NCBI GenBank assembly: GCA_025464695.1
Contig: JAODNQ010000225.1
Span: 1 to 15,090 of the forward strand
Length of the DNA stretch: 15,090 nt
Reading direction: 5' to 3'
From: Frankiales bacterium
GTDB taxonomy: Bacteria; Actinomycetota; Actinomycetes; Mycobacteriales; SCTD01
Part shown: positions 1-6,298 of the stretch, one piece after another
Layout: each line of letters opens with the position of its first letter
Position numbering within the stretch: position 1 is the first letter of the stretch
Made by a program: the position numbers and the translations under genes
Notes under the pieces: model-generated
The model's input: the letters and a program-made list of their open reading frames with translations, nothing else
Database searches by the model: none
What the model was told of the DNA's origin: nothing

Positions 1-1153
1 CCCCGATCACCGGGCGGGCCGTCTGCAGGGTCTCGCCGAGGAACGCGGCGTACTCGGCCCGCGCCCGTCCGGCCGTGGCGTCCTTGACCAGCATGAGCAG
101 GCGGTTCCTCGTGGTGTGGAAGACGAACGTGGGCGACCACTCGACGGAGCTGGCCGAGTGGACGTGCCGCACGACGGCGCGCGGCTCGTACCGGATGGCC
201 CAGCCGGCGGCCCGCAGCTGCCACGACAGGTCGGTGTCCTCGTAGTAGAGGAAGAAGTCGTCGTCGAACCAGTCGACGCTGCGGCCGGCCTCGGTGCGGA
301 AGGCCACGGCGCAGCCGCAGACGGCGAACACCTCGCGGGGCTCGTCGTACTGCCCCTCGTCGACCTCCTGGTAGCCGAGGTCGGCGCCGTAGCCCTGCAC
401 GAACACGACGGACCCGGCGTTGTTCAGGACGTCGACGGTGGGGGCGTCGACCCGGAACACCGAGTCGGCGAACACGGTGGTCACGACCTGCGTGCTGCTC
501 CCGCCGTCCCACGACAGCGACGCGTCCTTGGGCGTCTCGGCGGCCCAGCGCAGCACCACCTCGTACGGCCCCTCGCCGACGACCGGCACGAGCAGCTCGC
601 CCTCCGGACGGGTCCAGCGGAAGCCCGCCTCCTGGCCGTACGTCGTCCGCTCGGCCAGCACCTTCGTCGTGACGTCGACGCCGTCGACCGTCACGGCCGC
701 GAGCTTCACGCCCAGCACCCGCGGGTCGGACGGGCCGGGGGAGAACCCGCTGGTCGACAGCTGCAGCCGCAGGAACCGCGGCTCGAACAGGACCTTGCTC
801 GTGACGGCGGCCAGCCGCTCGTTCCCCGGCTCGGCGAAGGGGGCCAGCAGCCGCTCCAGCCAGTCCGGCTCGGGGGTCGCGTCGTTGTTGAGCAGGACGG
901 CGTACGGCGTCGTCAGGGTGCGCAGCGCGCTGTTGTTGCCGCCGGCGAACCCGCGGTTGTCGGAGTTGCGCACCACCCGGACCGAGGGGTAGCGGGCGAG
1001 CACCTCGAGGCTGTCGTCCCTGCTGGCGTTGTCGACGACGACGACCTCGAAGGAGGGGTGCGTCTGGCGTGCGAGCGCGTCGAGGCAGGGCGGCAGCAGG
1101 TGCGCGCCGTTCCAGTTGACGACGACGACGGTCGCCTGGGGACTACCTGGCAC
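1..1153 (-). CDS. GT2 family glycosyltransferase (rhamnosyltransferase-like), 3' end cut by window edge
   Basis: This is a cytoplasmic GT-A fold glycosyltransferase likely to add a sugar from a nucleotide donor to a growing lipid-linked polysaccharide. 384 residues are visible; the C-terminus lies beyond base 1. Seen in the sequence: strand 1 VVVVNWNG (residues 9-16), VVVVDNAS (37-44), DNRGFAGGNN (65-74), and the metal/donor motif LLNNDATPEPDWL (87-99), which stands in for DxD. The later acceptor-side motif is FFLYYEDTDLSWQLR (300-314). This motif set is typical of rhamnosyl-type GT2 enzymes. Residues 126-236 form an unusual beta-rich insert between the two halves. The start chosen is a GTG at 1153-1151 that overlaps the end of the methyltransferase gene by 11 bases, so translation is probably coupled. 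It is the fourth gene of the exporter operon. The sugar and linkage cannot be read from sequence. Confidence 0.9.
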   Translation of the reverse strand, partial: MPGSPQATVVVVNWNGAHLLPPCLDALARQTHPSFEVVVVDNASRDDSLEVLARYPSVRVVRNSDNRGFAGGNNSALRTLTTPYAVLLNNDATPEPDWLERLLAPFAEPGNERLAAVTSKVLFEPRFLRLQLSTSGFSPGPSDPRVLGVKLAAVTVDGVDVTTKVLAERTTYGQEAGFRWTRPEGELLVPVVGEGPYEVVLRWAAETPKDASLSWDGGSSTQVVTTVFADSVFRVDAPTVDVLNNAGSVVFVQGYGADLGYQEVDEGQYDEPREVFAVCGCAVAFRTEAGRSVDWFDDDFFLYYEDTDLSWQLRAAGWAIRYEPRAVVRHVHSASSVEWSPTFVFHTTRNRLLMLVKDATAGRARAEYAAFLGETLQTARPVIG

Positions 1154-1961
1154 GGGCGACCACGTAGACCTCGTTGCTCGGGTACAGCCGGTCGAGCAGG
1201 TGGGCGTAGCTGCGGCGCAGGCCGACGAGCTCCTCCTGCGTCGTGCGCAGGCGCTCCTCGAGGACCGCGACGAAGTGCCCCAGCCGGTGCCACGGCGAGG
1301 TGTCGGTCGGCACGCCCACGCCGTCCGGGTCGTTGATCATGTTGAGGGTGTTGGCGAGGTCGTAGCGGAGGTCGGCGTCGACGTGGGCCGGCGGCGGCAG
1401 GGTCTCCGGAGCGGGGCCGCCGTGGTTGCGGGGGTTCTCGCCGAGCTCGAGCACCTCGAGGCCCGCCTTCGCGCAGAAGAACGCCAGCAGCCGCGGCTCG
1501 TAGGGGCGCACGTGGGTGGGGTCGCGCCAGAAGTCGTAGCCCATGACCGACACGCAGCCGGTGTTCGGCGTCGCCGCGACGAAGACGCCCCCGGGGGCGA
1601 GCACGCGCGCCGACTCCGCGACCATGCGCTCCAGGACGTCGGGCTCGAGGTGCTCGACGAAGTGCGCGCTGAAGACGCCCTGCAGGGAGTCGTCGGGCCG
1701 GCCCTCGAGGTCGGCCAGCGCGTCGCCGAGGGACACCTGCAGCCCGGCCGCCTTCGCGGCGTCGACCATGCCCTCGTCGAGGTCCACGCCCTCGGCCTCG
1801 ACACCGGCGTCGCGCAGCAGCTCGAGCAGCTCACCGCGGCCGCAGGCCAGCTCCAGCACCGGCCCGCGCGGGAAGTAGGGCACGTAGTGGGCCAGCCCCT
1901 CCTTGCTGTGCTCGGAGTCGTAGCCCATGTAGTCGTAGTAGTCGCTCTCGAGCCGGGTCAT
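1143..1961 (-). CDS. Class I SAM-dependent methyltransferase of the ABC exporter operon
   Basis: A 272-residue class I methyltransferase. The SAM-binding motif I is VLELACGRGELLE (residues 35-47), followed by the acidic strand-2 end GVDLD (58-62), a motif II region FSAHFVEHL (97-105) and the post-motif RVLAPGGVFVAATPN (119-133). Residues about 226-260 (VAVLEERL, TQEELVGLRR) look like an amphipathic, coiled-coil-prone helix, and the protein ends soon after. The ATG at 1961-1959 overlaps the ATPase stop codon in an ATGA arrangement, with an AGGTG Shine-Dalgarno-like sequence just upstream. The open frame extends further 5' into the ATPase gene, but that part is only the shadow of the ATPase. 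Its place directly after an ATPase with a Wzt C-terminal domain suggests methylation of the glycan, possibly of the chain end. Methylation of a precursor or another sugar position is also possible. Confidence 0.9.
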   Translation of the reverse strand: MTRLESDYYDYMGYDSEHSKEGLAHYVPYFPRGPVLELACGRGELLELLRDAGVEAEGVDLDEGMVDAAKAAGLQVSLGDALADLEGRPDDSLQGVFSAHFVEHLEPDVLERMVAESARVLAPGGVFVAATPNTGCVSVMGYDFWRDPTHVRPYEPRLLAFFCAKAGLEVLELGENPRNHGGPAPETLPPPAHVDADLRYDLANTLNMINDPDGVGVPTDTSPWHRLGHFVAVLEERLRTTQEELVGLRRSYAHLLDRLYPSNEVYVVARAR

Positions 1962-3160
1962 GCGGCACCTGCGTCCGGGCGTCGGTGGACCTCGACCTGC
2001 GCGGGCACGTCGAGGATCCCTGGGAGCACGCCGGTCTCGACCCAGACGGCGGCGTCGAAGCGGCGGGCCGTGATGGGCAGACCGGTGGCGGGCTCGTCGA
2101 CCTGCACGCCGACGACGAAGGCGCCGTTCAGGCGCGGGACCTCGACGGTGAAGTCGACGGCGTAGCGGCCCGCCTGGGGCGGCAGCGGGGTGGGCGTCCG
2201 CAGGCCGAAGATCGGGATGTCGCCGGCGCCCATGAACACGACGCGGACGTCGCCGGCGTGCACGGTCGGCCCCTCCATCACCTCGACGTCGAGGCGCAGG
2301 TGCAGGAGCTCTCCGGCGACGAAGCGGTCGGTGCGCGGCCCGCCGGGGGTGCGGGAGACGACGGCGTCGTGGACGACGTGTCCGCCGATCTCCTCCTGCG
2401 GCTCCGGGGCGTCGACCGGCCGGTCGGTGCCGAGGATCTTGCGCAGCGTGTGGACGGCGAACACGGGGTCGCCGTCGTACTGCACGCGGCCGCGGTCGAC
2501 GACGATCCCGCGTGTGCAGAGCGACTCGACGAGGTCGAGCGAGTGCGTGACGAACAGGATGGTCTTGCCGGCCTGCTGGAACTCGGCGATCTTCGCCAGG
2601 CACTTGCGGGCGAAGGCCTCGTCGCCGACGGCGAGCACCTCGTCGATGAGCAGGACGTCGGGGTCGACGTGGACCGCGATCGAGAAGGCCAGCTTCACGT
2701 ACTCGCCGGAGCTGTAGTGCTTGACCGGGTCGTCGATCCGTTCGCCCTGCTCGGAGAAGCCGATGATCGAGTCCTCGAGCGCGGCGAGCTCGCGCTTGGA
2801 CATGCCGAGCAGGGCGCCGTTCAGGTAGAGGTTCTCGCGCCCGGTCAGCTCCCCGTTGAACCCGGCCCCGAGCTCGAGCAGGCTGGCGATCCGCCCCTGG
2901 ACCTCGACGTCGCCGGTGGTCGGTCGCAGGATCCCCGCGAGCACCTTCAGCAGGGTCGACTTGCCGGCACCGTTCGGCCCGATGAGCCCGACCGTCTCCC
3001 CCTCGCCGATGACGACGTCGACGTCGCGCAGGGCCCAGAACTCGTCGGTGCCCTGGCCCCGGCCCTTGACCACGCGCTCCTTGAACTGCGTGGCCTTGCT
3101 GCGGTGGGTCAGGAAGCGCTTGCTGACGCCGGCCGCGGTGATGACGGGAGGAGCCGTCAT
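1958..3160 (-). CDS. wzt: Polysaccharide ABC exporter ATPase with C-terminal glycan-binding-type domain (Wzt type)
   Basis: This 400-residue ATPase powers export of an undecaprenyl-linked polysaccharide through the partner permease. Seen motifs: Walker A GPNGAGKST (61-69), signature YSSGE (149-153), Walker B VLLIDE (169-174) and the H-loop histidine in VTHS (206). The N-terminal KRFLTHRSKATQFKE, the YSSGEYVKLAFSIAVH form of the signature and DEVLAVGDEAF are typical of the Wzt/TagH family. A second domain of about 150 residues follows (about 245-400), rich in alternating beta strands (LLHLRLDVEV, GRYAVDFTVEVP, AFVVGVQVDE). It matches the layout of the Wzt C-terminal carbohydrate-recognition domain and makes the protein longer than simple exporters. 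It starts 34 bases after the permease stop. No clear Shine-Dalgarno is seen, and a perfect inverted repeat covers the start codon. The closest alternative is a teichoic-acid-type exporter, but the extra domain favours a Wzt-type role. Confidence 0.93.
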   Translation of the reverse strand: MTAPPVITAAGVSKRFLTHRSKATQFKERVVKGRGQGTDEFWALRDVDVVIGEGETVGLIGPNGAGKSTLLKVLAGILRPTTGDVEVQGRIASLLELGAGFNGELTGRENLYLNGALLGMSKRELAALEDSIIGFSEQGERIDDPVKHYSSGEYVKLAFSIAVHVDPDVLLIDEVLAVGDEAFARKCLAKIAEFQQAGKTILFVTHSLDLVESLCTRGIVVDRGRVQYDGDPVFAVHTLRKILGTDRPVDAPEPQEEIGGHVVHDAVVSRTPGGPRTDRFVAGELLHLRLDVEVMEGPTVHAGDVRVVFMGAGDIPIFGLRTPTPLPPQAGRYAVDFTVEVPRLNGAFVVGVQVDEPATGLPITARRFDAAVWVETGVLPGILDVPAQVEVHRRPDAGAA

Positions 3161-3174
3161 GCGGGGTCCCCGCA
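3160..3174. repeat. Perfect inverted repeat over the wzt-like start codon
   Basis: TGCGGGG-T-CCCCGCA reads the same on both strands around one central base. Its left end is the first base of the ATPase ATG. As RNA it could form a 6-pair stem with a 3-base loop where the ribosome must bind; as DNA it could be an operator. The sequence is seen directly. The function is inference, and in such GC-rich DNA a chance occurrence is possible. Confidence 0.5.
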
Positions 3175-3194
3175 GCGACGTCGTGGGGTGCCGT

Positions 3195-4082
3195 TCACAG
3201 CTCCTCCGCGAAGTCCGCCTGCAGCCGCTCGAAGGTGCGGACGGCGAAGACCAGGAGCAGTCCGGCGAGGACGAAGCCGATCAGCAGGTTGCGGAAGTAG
3301 AACAGGTAGCCGGGGTCGACGAGCAGCATGTAGCGGCCGCCGTCGGTGGTGCTCGTGTAGAAGGGCGTCTGGTACACGGCCCGCTGGAAGGTGGAGACCA
3401 CCGTCGCCATCGGGTTCAGGAAGTAGGCCCAGTAGAGGCCGTGCGGGTCGAGCTGCTCCTTCACCAGGTGCGCCTGGTAGAGGATCGGGTTCGCCCAGAA
3501 CCAGACCAGCATCGCGATCTCCACGAAGTGGCTGGTGTCGCGGTACCTCACGTTGAGGGCCGAGACCAGGATGCCGAGCGCGGTCGCGAAGACGACCAGC
3601 AGGGCCAGCGCCGGCACCAGCAGGAGCAGCTCGGCGTGGAAGACGTTGATGCCGCTGACGAGCGCGATCGCGAGCAGGACCGGCAGCTGCAGGGCGAGCT
3701 GCACGAGGGTGAACGTCACCGACGACAGCGGCAGCACCAGCAGGGGGAAGCGGACCTTCTTCACCAGGCCGGCGTTGCCCAGCACGCTGGTCGAGGCCCC
3801 GCTCACGCCGCCGCTGAACGCGGTGAAGGCGAGCAGGCCGCTCATCAGGTAGACGTGGTAGTCCGGCACGCCGTTCTTGAAGACGTACGTGAAGATGACG
3901 AAGTAGATCGCCGTCTGCAGCAGCGGGTTCGCCAGCGACCAGACGAAGCCGAGCGTGCTGCCCTGGTACTTGGTCTTCAGGTCCTTGCGGACCAGCTGCG
4001 AGAGCAGCTCCCAGCGGATGCGGCCCTGCGCCGAGGCCCGTGCGGCGCGGTCGGCGCGGGCGGGCACGACGGGGGCGGTCAC
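3195..4082 (-). CDS. wzm: Polysaccharide ABC-2 type exporter permease (Wzm type)
   Basis: A 295-residue integral membrane protein, the transmembrane half of the exporter, expected to act as a dimer with the adjacent ATPase. A cytoplasmic N-terminal segment ends in LLSQLVRKDLKTKYQGS, then LGFVWSLANPLLQTAIYF, the classic ABC-2 Wzm/TagG entry into helix 1. About six hydrophobic helices follow. LNVRYRDTSHFVEI and WFWANPILY are strongly conserved family motifs, and a late amphipathic tail ends in FERLQADFAEEL. The usual length is 250-300 residues. The frame is also open from a GTG at 4112, but I prefer the GTG at 4082. A TAGTGT hexamer lies 7 bases before it, neither GTG has a convincing Shine-Dalgarno, and residues before 4082 add nothing conserved. 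It heads the leftward operon. Confidence 0.92.
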   Translation of the reverse strand: MTAPVVPARADRAARASAQGRIRWELLSQLVRKDLKTKYQGSTLGFVWSLANPLLQTAIYFVIFTYVFKNGVPDYHVYLMSGLLAFTAFSGGVSGASTSVLGNAGLVKKVRFPLLVLPLSSVTFTLVQLALQLPVLLAIALVSGINVFHAELLLLVPALALLVVFATALGILVSALNVRYRDTSHFVEIAMLVWFWANPILYQAHLVKEQLDPHGLYWAYFLNPMATVVSTFQRAVYQTPFYTSTTDGGRYMLLVDPGYLFYFRNLLIGFVLAGLLLVFAVRTFERLQADFAEEL

Positions 4083-4089
4083 GGCCTCG

Positions 4090-4095
4090 ACACTA
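4090..4095 (-). promoter_or_regulatory. Probable -10 element (TAGTGT) of a leaderless promoter for the exporter operon
   Basis: On the minus strand TAGTGT is followed by 7 bases (CGAGGCC) and then the GTG at 4082. This TANNNT-to-start spacing is the known signature of leaderless transcription in actinobacteria. No convincing -35 hexamer is visible. It would rule out the longer GTG-4112 start unless a second promoter exists upstream. Confidence 0.45.
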
Positions 4096-4138
4096 GTCGC
4101 GGAGCCCTGCACCCCCCGGCAGCCCGCGCCCGCGCCGC

Positions 4139-4144
4139 TACCCT
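4139..4144 (+). promoter_or_regulatory. Probable -10 element (TACCCT) of a leaderless promoter for the two GT-C-like genes
   Basis: TACCCT is followed by 6 bases (CCAGGG) and the GTG at 4151. The spacing is right for an mRNA starting at or next to the first base of the start codon. The AGGG in the spacer is too close to the GTG to be a normal Shine-Dalgarno. The rest of the gap, 4096-4138, shows nothing else recognisable. Confidence 0.5.
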
Positions 4145-4150
4145 CCAGGG

Positions 4151-6298
4151 GTGACCTCGACGCTCGCCGGGCCCGCCGTCGTGGACGACGGCCTCCCGGC
4201 GGCGCGGCCCCGGGCCACCCTCACCGGGTTGGACCTGCTCGCCGGCGGGGCCCTCCTCGTCGTCTCCCTGGTCGCCTGGGCCTCGCTCGCCCTCGCCCAC
4301 GTGGGGCACCACAGCGTCCCGGGGGTCGCCGCCCTCACCCTGGTCGCTCTCGCGGCCGGCGCCCTCCTGGTGGCGCGGCGGGCCCCGTTCCGCGTGCGGG
4401 CCGACCTGCCCGGCGTGGTCGTGGCCCTCGGGTGCGCGGCCGTCGCGGCGGCCCTCACCTTCCCCGGCTTCTCCTACGGGGTCGTCGACAAGGACCCGGG
4501 CGTCTACGTCGCGCACGCCGCCGAGATCTCGCGGACCGGCAGCTTCAGCTTCGTCGACCCGGTGCTCGCCAGCGGCGCGCCCGTGCAGCTGCTCGGCCCC
4601 GGTGCGCGCCTCGGCGGCATCTGGGTCCACGGGGCCAAGGACGCCGACGGGTCCTGCGGCAACCGCAACGACGGTTGCTTGATCATCCCGCAGTTCTACC
4701 ACCTGTGGCCCGCCCTGCTGGCGACGTCGTACGACCTCGGCGGGCATTCCGCGCTGTTCTGGACGGTGCCCGTCCCGGCGGTCCTGTCGGTGCTCCTGAT
4801 GGTCGCCGTCCTGCGCCGGGTCGCGGACGCCCTGCTCGGCGTCGTGCGGGCCGGCGGACAGGCCGACGACCGTGCACCGCCGGGCCTTGCGGGGCTCGCT
4901 GCCGGGCTCGCGGGCGGGCTGCTCCTGGCCACGAACATGCTCCAGGTCTGGCAGTCGCGGTTCCCCACCACCGAGGTGCTCGCGCAGTCGCTCTACCTGG
5001 GCGCCCTCCTTGGCATCGTCGTCGCGCTGCAGACCGGCTGGCGGCCGGCGGCGGGCCTCGCCGGGCTGTGGGTCGGCATCGGCTGGCTCAACCGCGCCGA
5101 CGGCGTCCTGCTCGTCGTCATGGCGGTCGGCGTCGGCGCACTCCTGCTCGCCGTCCGCCGCTGGGACGGCCGGGCGTGGTGGGCCGCGGCGGGCCTCGGG
5201 ATCGTGCTGCCGCACGCGCTGCGCCAGGCCTACGACTACGCCGCCTTCTACAGCCAGGCCAACGACGTCCCGTCGAAGGGCGTGCTCGCCGCCGTCTGCG
5301 TCGCCCTGCTGCTCGCCGGTGCGGCCGTCGGGGTCGTCGACAGCCTCGTCGTGCGCCGTCGTGGCGCCGGACTGGTCGCGCTCGCCCAGGCCCGTCGGGC
5401 GCAGCTGGTGCTCGGCGTCCTCGTCGTCCTCGGTGCGGCCGGCCTGCTGGCGCTCGGCTACCTGCGGCCGCGCCTGTTCGGCGAGGCCCGCTTCGACTAC
5501 CTGGGTCGCGACGTCCGCTCGTTCGACGAGCAGATCATGAAGCGGCTCACCTGGTTCTTCACCCTGCCCGGGTTCGCGGTCATGCTCGCCGGCGTCGCCG
5601 TCGTGGGGCTGCGCCGCTGGCGGGCGTCGGTCTGGGCCGTGGTGCTCCCGACCCTCGTGCTGTTCCCGCTGTACGCGTACAACGCCCGCAACTCCACGCG
5701 GCTGCTCTGGTGGACGCGTCGCTACGTCCCGACCGTCATGCCCGGGATCCTGCTGCTGGTCGCCCTGGCCCTGGCGTTCGCCGTCGTGTGGCGCTTCCGG
5801 GGTCGGGCGCTGCTGCGCGTCCCCGCGGTCCTCGTGCTCGGCGGCCTGGTCGCGGTGTTCCTGTCGCAGTCGCTGCCGCTGCGGTCCCACGACGAGTGGG
5901 ACGGCTCCGTCGAGGTCGCCGAGCAGGTGTCGGCGCTGTCGCCGGGCAAGGTCGGCCTGTACCTGTGGGAGCCGAACCAGGGCTGCTGCACCGGCCCGAC
6001 CCAGCTGTTCTCGATCCCCGTCTGGCTCGCCGAGGGTGAGCTGTCGGTGCTGCTGCCCGGTGACCCCGCGATCCGGGCGCGGACGATCGCCGACTACCGG
6101 AAGGTGTTCCCGGACATGCCGGTGTTCGTCGTCGCCGACAAGGGCCAGCTGCCCGACGGCATCGACCCGGCCGCGGTGACGCCCGTGCTGGACCGGCGGT
6201 ACGCCCTGCCCATGTGGGAGGAGAGCGACTTCGAGCGTCCCGACGAGGCGAAGGTGGTGCGCGGCCAGCTGTCGGTCTGGCGCCTGACCGGGACGTGA
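4151..6298 (+). CDS. Large multi-span membrane protein, GT-C-type glycosyltransferase-like
   Basis: A 715-residue protein with roughly a dozen hydrophobic helices from residue 27 onward and a hydrophilic C-terminal region (about 585-715), probably extracytoplasmic. The first large loop carries VDKDPGVYVAHA (112-123). An acidic pair at this position, after the first helices, is the usual catalytic signature of GT-C enzymes using polyprenyl-phosphate sugars. The same loop has Cys169 and Cys176, and the C-terminal part has Cys612-Cys613, which could form disulfides outside the membrane. The protein most likely transfers a sugar onto a surface glycan or protein. The exact family (PMT-, ArnT- or arabinofuranosyl-like) cannot be fixed by eye, and a non-enzymatic transporter is not excluded. 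The GTG start is set by the TACCCT element 6 bases upstream. The stop overlaps the next gene's start in a GTGA. Confidence 0.85.
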   Translation: MTSTLAGPAVVDDGLPAARPRATLTGLDLLAGGALLVVSLVAWASLALAHVGHHSVPGVAALTLVALAAGALLVARRAPFRVRADLPGVVVALGCAAVAAALTFPGFSYGVVDKDPGVYVAHAAEISRTGSFSFVDPVLASGAPVQLLGPGARLGGIWVHGAKDADGSCGNRNDGCLIIPQFYHLWPALLATSYDLGGHSALFWTVPVPAVLSVLLMVAVLRRVADALLGVVRAGGQADDRAPPGLAGLAAGLAGGLLLATNMLQVWQSRFPTTEVLAQSLYLGALLGIVVALQTGWRPAAGLAGLWVGIGWLNRADGVLLVVMAVGVGALLLAVRRWDGRAWWAAAGLGIVLPHALRQAYDYAAFYSQANDVPSKGVLAAVCVALLLAGAAVGVVDSLVVRRRGAGLVALAQARRAQLVLGVLVVLGAAGLLALGYLRPRLFGEARFDYLGRDVRSFDEQIMKRLTWFFTLPGFAVMLAGVAVVGLRRWRASVWAVVLPTLVLFPLYAYNARNSTRLLWWTRRYVPTVMPGILLLVALALAFAVVWRFRGRALLRVPAVLVLGGLVAVFLSQSLPLRSHDEWDGSVEVAEQVSALSPGKVGLYLWEPNQGCCTGPTQLFSIPVWLAEGELSVLLPGDPAIRARTIADYRKVFPDMPVFVVADKGQLPDGIDPAAVTPVLDRRYALPMWEESDFERPDEAKVVRGQLSVWRLTGT

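Noticed and set aside
1034..1045. GAC/GTC triplet runs near the GT2 start, looking like a microsatellite
   Set aside because: They encode Val-rich beta strands (VVVV) of the GT2 Rossmann-type core with favoured GTC codons, so coding use explains them.
116..1336. Plus-strand open frame opposite the GT2 and methyltransferase genes
   Set aside because: The translation is Val/Gly/Asp/His-rich antisense sequence with no domain, whereas the minus strand carries full GT2 and SAM motifs.
1962..2603. Possible N-terminal extension or fusion of the methyltransferase into the ATPase region
   Set aside because: The extension is Arg/Pro-rich shadow sequence of the ATPase gene. The ATGA overlap and SD-like AGGTG fix the start at 1961.
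4083..4112. Permease start at GTG 4112
   Set aside because: It has no convincing Shine-Dalgarno and would place the TAGTGT element inside the coding sequence; kept only as an alternative.
4083..5890. Long minus-strand open frame antisense to the first GT-C-like gene
   Set aside because: The translation is repetitive charged sequence without any motif, while the plus strand shows helices and a co-translated partner.
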